From Pardosa pseudoannulata (taxonomy: Eukaryota; Arthropoda; Arachnida; Araneae; Lycosidae), in NCBI GenBank assembly GCA_032207245.1, contig CM063500.1:67030694-67094693 (forward strand): 64,000 nucleotides of DNA. Direction: 5' to 3'. Position 1 is the first letter of the stretch, and every line of letters starts with the position of its first letter. Below the pieces are notes generated by a model that saw nothing but the letters and a program-made list of their open reading frames with translations, was not told where the DNA came from and did no database searches. Position numbers and translations under genes: made by a program. Shown here in pieces: positions 61,062 to 64,000 of this stretch.

Positions 61062-61631
61062 CCCCTTTCCGGTACGATTTAATAATGCAAAACTGTGCAT
61101 GAAGTAACCATTTATTTTTTATTTAAAAAACTTGTTTCATTTTACAATTCTTACATATTCCTAATTAAAATCCACTTTTTACATAGTGTTAAATAATATC
61201 AGAAAAGGTATAATTAAGAAAATATCAAAGCAAAACATTAATAAGGTATACAGATAATAGTCTTCAAGATAGTGGTACTTTTCAAAACAAAGTGCAAAGG
61301 AATACTGAATTGTTTACACTGCTAGGGAGTCTCACTTCTAATTTGATTCTTGTAACACACACGGCATTTCTTAGTAGGTTTTCTTTTATTCTGACTCATC
61401 AATTTGGCAGTGACTTGTACCAAGTAATTCTAAATAAGCAATATGTAATAGTGACTTAGTATTTCCACAAGTAACAAAAGTGTTGCTAATTTCAGTATAC
61501 TAGAAATTATAAATTAAATTAATTATCATATTTAACATTAACTTTAGTCGCATGACGAGTGTAGCTCGTCATTGTGCGGTATGGAATGAAAAACCAATGA
61601 CGAGCTAGACTCGTCATTTTACCGGAAGAGG
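61062..61631 (-). mobile_element. Non-autonomous piggyBac derivative (570 bp), copy 2
   Basis: Perfect TTAA at 61058-61061 and 61632-61635 flanks ends CCCCTTTCCGGTA and (inverted) ACCGGAAGAGG. Two palindromes built from ATGACGAG / CTCGTCAT lie inside the right end (61552-61575 and 61596-61619). It is an inverted copy of 37171-37763. Confidence 0.92.
61322..61399 (-). pseudogene. piggyBac C-terminal Cys-rich fragment, early stop
   Basis: The minus-strand frame starts MSQNKRKPTKKCRVCYKNQI as in the copy at 37427, but ends at a TAG (61322-61324) where the other copy reads through to TTWRCKQ. It is a fragment without function by itself. Confidence 0.7.
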
Positions 61632-61742
61632 TTAATCTCAGTTAGCCTTTAAATCACTTCGGTGAGACCGTAATTTAATGTTTAGTATTTAATCTGCGGT
61701 TAGCTCACAATTTGTCTTGACTAAAGCGAAACGGTAGCTAAG

Positions 61743-61895
<153 letters not shown>

Positions 61896-61961
61896 ATATT
61901 ATATATAATCACTTGTATTGATATTATATATATAGTATATATATTATATTGTAAGTAATTT

Positions 61962-63035
61962 TATGTTGTTTTAGTTAAAAATTAAGGAAAGTTAAGGGAG
62001 GGAAAGGGGGAAATTGGGCCCAATGCGGTTTTTAATTCCCCCCTCCTCTTTTCAAAAAACACACTAATTTTAGGCTTGTTTCATGTTTCATTAAAGAAAA
62101 CCTTCTTTTATATATAATTTTCTATTTAATTATTGCTTGTCTACTTATTTACCCCTTGAGCTTCGTACATTCCTATGAGATAATTCATTATAAATCCCTC
62201 ACTCTTTTTTATCTTTCCCATCTTAGTTCAGAATCCAGGACATCTAAGTTATCTATTTGTCCCAGGTTGTGATTTATCTCAAATTCTGTTTCAACTACAT
62301 ATAGAAAACTATGAAGATATATTCTTTAATTTGTTTTTGGAATTTTTAATTAAAAGAAATATTTTTTTTAAATTAACTAAAAGACCCATTATCTATTTTT
62401 TTATTTTTTAAATTTTGAAAGAATTTGTAATTTTTATTTTTAAAAATCCCAAAGTCAAATTAATTTATCTTTTTTTCTATATAAAAATGAAAGAAAATGT
62501 CATTTTTAAATAGGTCTTCATTTGTGAGTTAAATCAAATATAACATGCATTTACATTTTAATATTAATTTTTGAAATTTAATTATTTTTAATTTGTATTA
62601 TTTTCTGTATGTATAATACTTGTAGAAACACATTTTTGAGAAACAAATTATTAGAAAGAGATAATAATAGAAAAAAATTAATTTTGTGTAACGGAACTCC
62701 TTTACCTTACATTGAAAATAACATAAAAGCAGCTTGACAGCTTTTAAACGGGCAATTCTATTACGATACAACAAGTTCCGTCTGGAATTTACGAAAGAGG
62801 TGACTGCTTTGATTGAATTGGTTTGGAGTGCTACGGTCTACATTTTGCAACACGAGGGCTAATGAGATCGGGACCTACAGCTTAAAGCCAATTCCGAATG
62901 GCTACGAACGTCCATGCCACAGCGGGATTCGAAGCCACGAACTCCGGTTCAGAAGGCCAGCACCCTAAACAGTCGGCCATCGTTCGGCGGTGACTGCTTT
63001 GAAAGAAAAAAGGTGGTCAGTGGATGGGTTAAAAT
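61962..63035 (+). repeat. Duplicated segment, copy 2, interrupted by a SINE
   Basis: Homologous to 58544-59410. Near the right end the frame reads YNKFRLEFTKEVTAL, is cut by the SINE, and resumes KEKRWSVDGL. Copy 1 has a shorter version, so one copy has an indel in this place. Confidence 0.7.
62813..62988 (-). repeat. tRNA-derived SINE (family 1)
   Basis: A perfect 14-bp target duplication GGTGACTGCTTTGA is at 62799-62812 and 62989-63002. The head on the minus strand starts GCCGAACGATGGCCGACTG; box B is GCTTCGAATCC. The tail at the left is shortened (TTGAATTGGTTTGGAG). Confidence 0.93.
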
Positions 63036-63156
63036 GAGTTTTACTACTTCTATCGAAAGTAAGTTCGTACTTCGAAATATTTGTCACCAGAGACTAGTGT
63101 GAACAAACTTGAAAATGAAAGAGAGAAATAGACCAGTGGCTAGTGCTTACAATAGA

Positions 63157-63256
63157 ATCTGAAGAGCTAGAGCATCCATGCCAGAAGTGAGATTTGAACA
63201 CTTGAACTCCTATACCAAAGTTCAGCGCCCTTCCCATTTAGCCATCGTTTAGCCAG
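63157..63256 (-). repeat. tRNA-derived SINE head (family 1 related), degraded
   Basis: On the minus strand TGGCTAAATGGG resembles box A and GTTCAAATCTC box B, followed by ACTTCTGGCATGGATG as in family 1. The body and tail are mostly absent. Confidence 0.6.
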
Positions 63257-63374
63257 ATATGGAAATCACAAACCGGAAGTCCTCCTGAGTCTAACTGAGC
63301 TCGCTATTTTGTTTAATAGCTCGCCACTAACTTTCAAAACTAGTCTCACACATGGCCTGACTAAGATACTTTTG

Positions 63375-64000
63375 TGCCCAGGGCACAATCGAATTTTTGT
63401 GCCCTCCACCCATATTGCAAGTTTATAGTGACAAATTATTTTAATTACAGTCACATAAAAACTATAACGTTGAAATAACAAACAGATTTAAGACATTAGC
63501 ATTAAAGTAATATTCAAAATAAAAAACACCAAATTTCCATTTTACGTAATCATTATTATCTCTGTTTGGCCATGCTAAAAATTAAGAACTTTTAAAGACC
63601 TAGAGGGACACGGTTTTTTTTTTAACTTGTCACACTCACAAGCCCTGTGGTGCAGAAAATAAATAATAATAGAATTAAAAATAATTTAAATCGATGAGAT
63701 GATTTAATGGTTTATAATGGTACGTTGCTAATAATCTGTCTTATAAATATATTATAACCCATAGGATAAAAAGAGCACCAGGTTCGTTGAGGGAATTGGT
63801 TATGAGGTAAATAACAGTAAATTTAAAGTAAATAGGATACAACACAGTTCGTGACAAACACAATTACCTCGTACAATAATTTATTAAAACTTAACGATGG
63901 TAGCTTAAGTTTGCAATTTTTCCCCACTTAATATGTATTTCAAGCACTATACTAAATTTTCGTGCCCCTTAAAATTTACGTGCCCAGGGAACGTGCCCTA
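63375..64000. mobile_element. Probable DNA transposon relic, truncated by the window end
   Basis: GCCCAGGGCAC with GTGCCC nearby (63378-63410) and, inverted at the window end, GGGGCACG-type and CGTGCCCAGGG motifs (63961-63990) form an imperfect inverted repeat of about 28 bp. The CCCAGGGCAC type ends resemble hAT-like repeats. The right limit is outside the window, so no target duplication can be checked. Confidence 0.4.

Overview
This window looks like intergenic or intronic DNA from an animal nuclear genome. It is strongly AT-rich, has no long open reading frame, and is dominated by transposon relics, tRNA-derived SINEs, microsatellites and one complex satellite array. The mix of Helitrons, mariner, piggyBac and hAT elements and tRNA-SINEs suits an invertebrate, most likely an arthropod. 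An arachnid is only a guess from general familiarity with such elements. I found no host protein-coding gene I could support. Nearly all open reading frames of 60-100 codons are chance frames or shadows of repeats.

Layout. 1-6990: AT-rich unique sequence with one Helitron relic (771-1634) and a hAT-like terminus near 5336. 7000-16217: a mariner relic, a piggyBac relic (about 8395-10640) split by a second mariner family (9134-10051), a long featureless stretch, and a 987-bp piggyBac derivative that keeps only the transposase N-terminus (15231-16217). 17066-21229: two Helitrons in tandem with a 675-bp CA microsatellite at their junction, followed by a hAT relic containing another Helitron. 24210-27789: two members of an unassigned terminal-inverted-repeat (TIR) family with 8-bp target site duplications (TSDs). 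28173-34835: composite Helitrons, an unclassified 472-bp insertion, promoter-like sites around 32050-33000 and SINEs.

36006-46785: a mariner relic, a piggyBac derivative that keeps only the C-terminal Cys-rich domain, a Helitron holding both a SINE and a hAT element, a roughly fourfold tandem duplication (about 1.06 kb per unit, 40590-44810) marked by SINE insertions, SINEs nested in one another, a second hAT family and a TTAA-flanked MITE (small non-autonomous DNA element). 48440-52760: a satellite array of about 221-bp units, homogeneous in the core and decayed at both edges. 52760-64000: very AT-rich DNA with further piggyBac relics, a duplicated 0.9-1.1 kb segment, an (AT)n array and an inverted-repeat element cut off by the window end.

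Nothing here forms a pathway or operon. The main content is a readable record of insertions: several junctions (TTAA, TA, 8-bp, 12-16-bp TSDs and Helitron A^T sites) can be read to the base, and paralogous copies supply the empty sites. I did not find a convincing undescribed biological system. The best leads are the unassigned 8-bp-TSD TIR family, the octamer/TATA/initiator cluster near 32.8 kb, the duplicated segment with a possible conserved peptide, and the satellite array.
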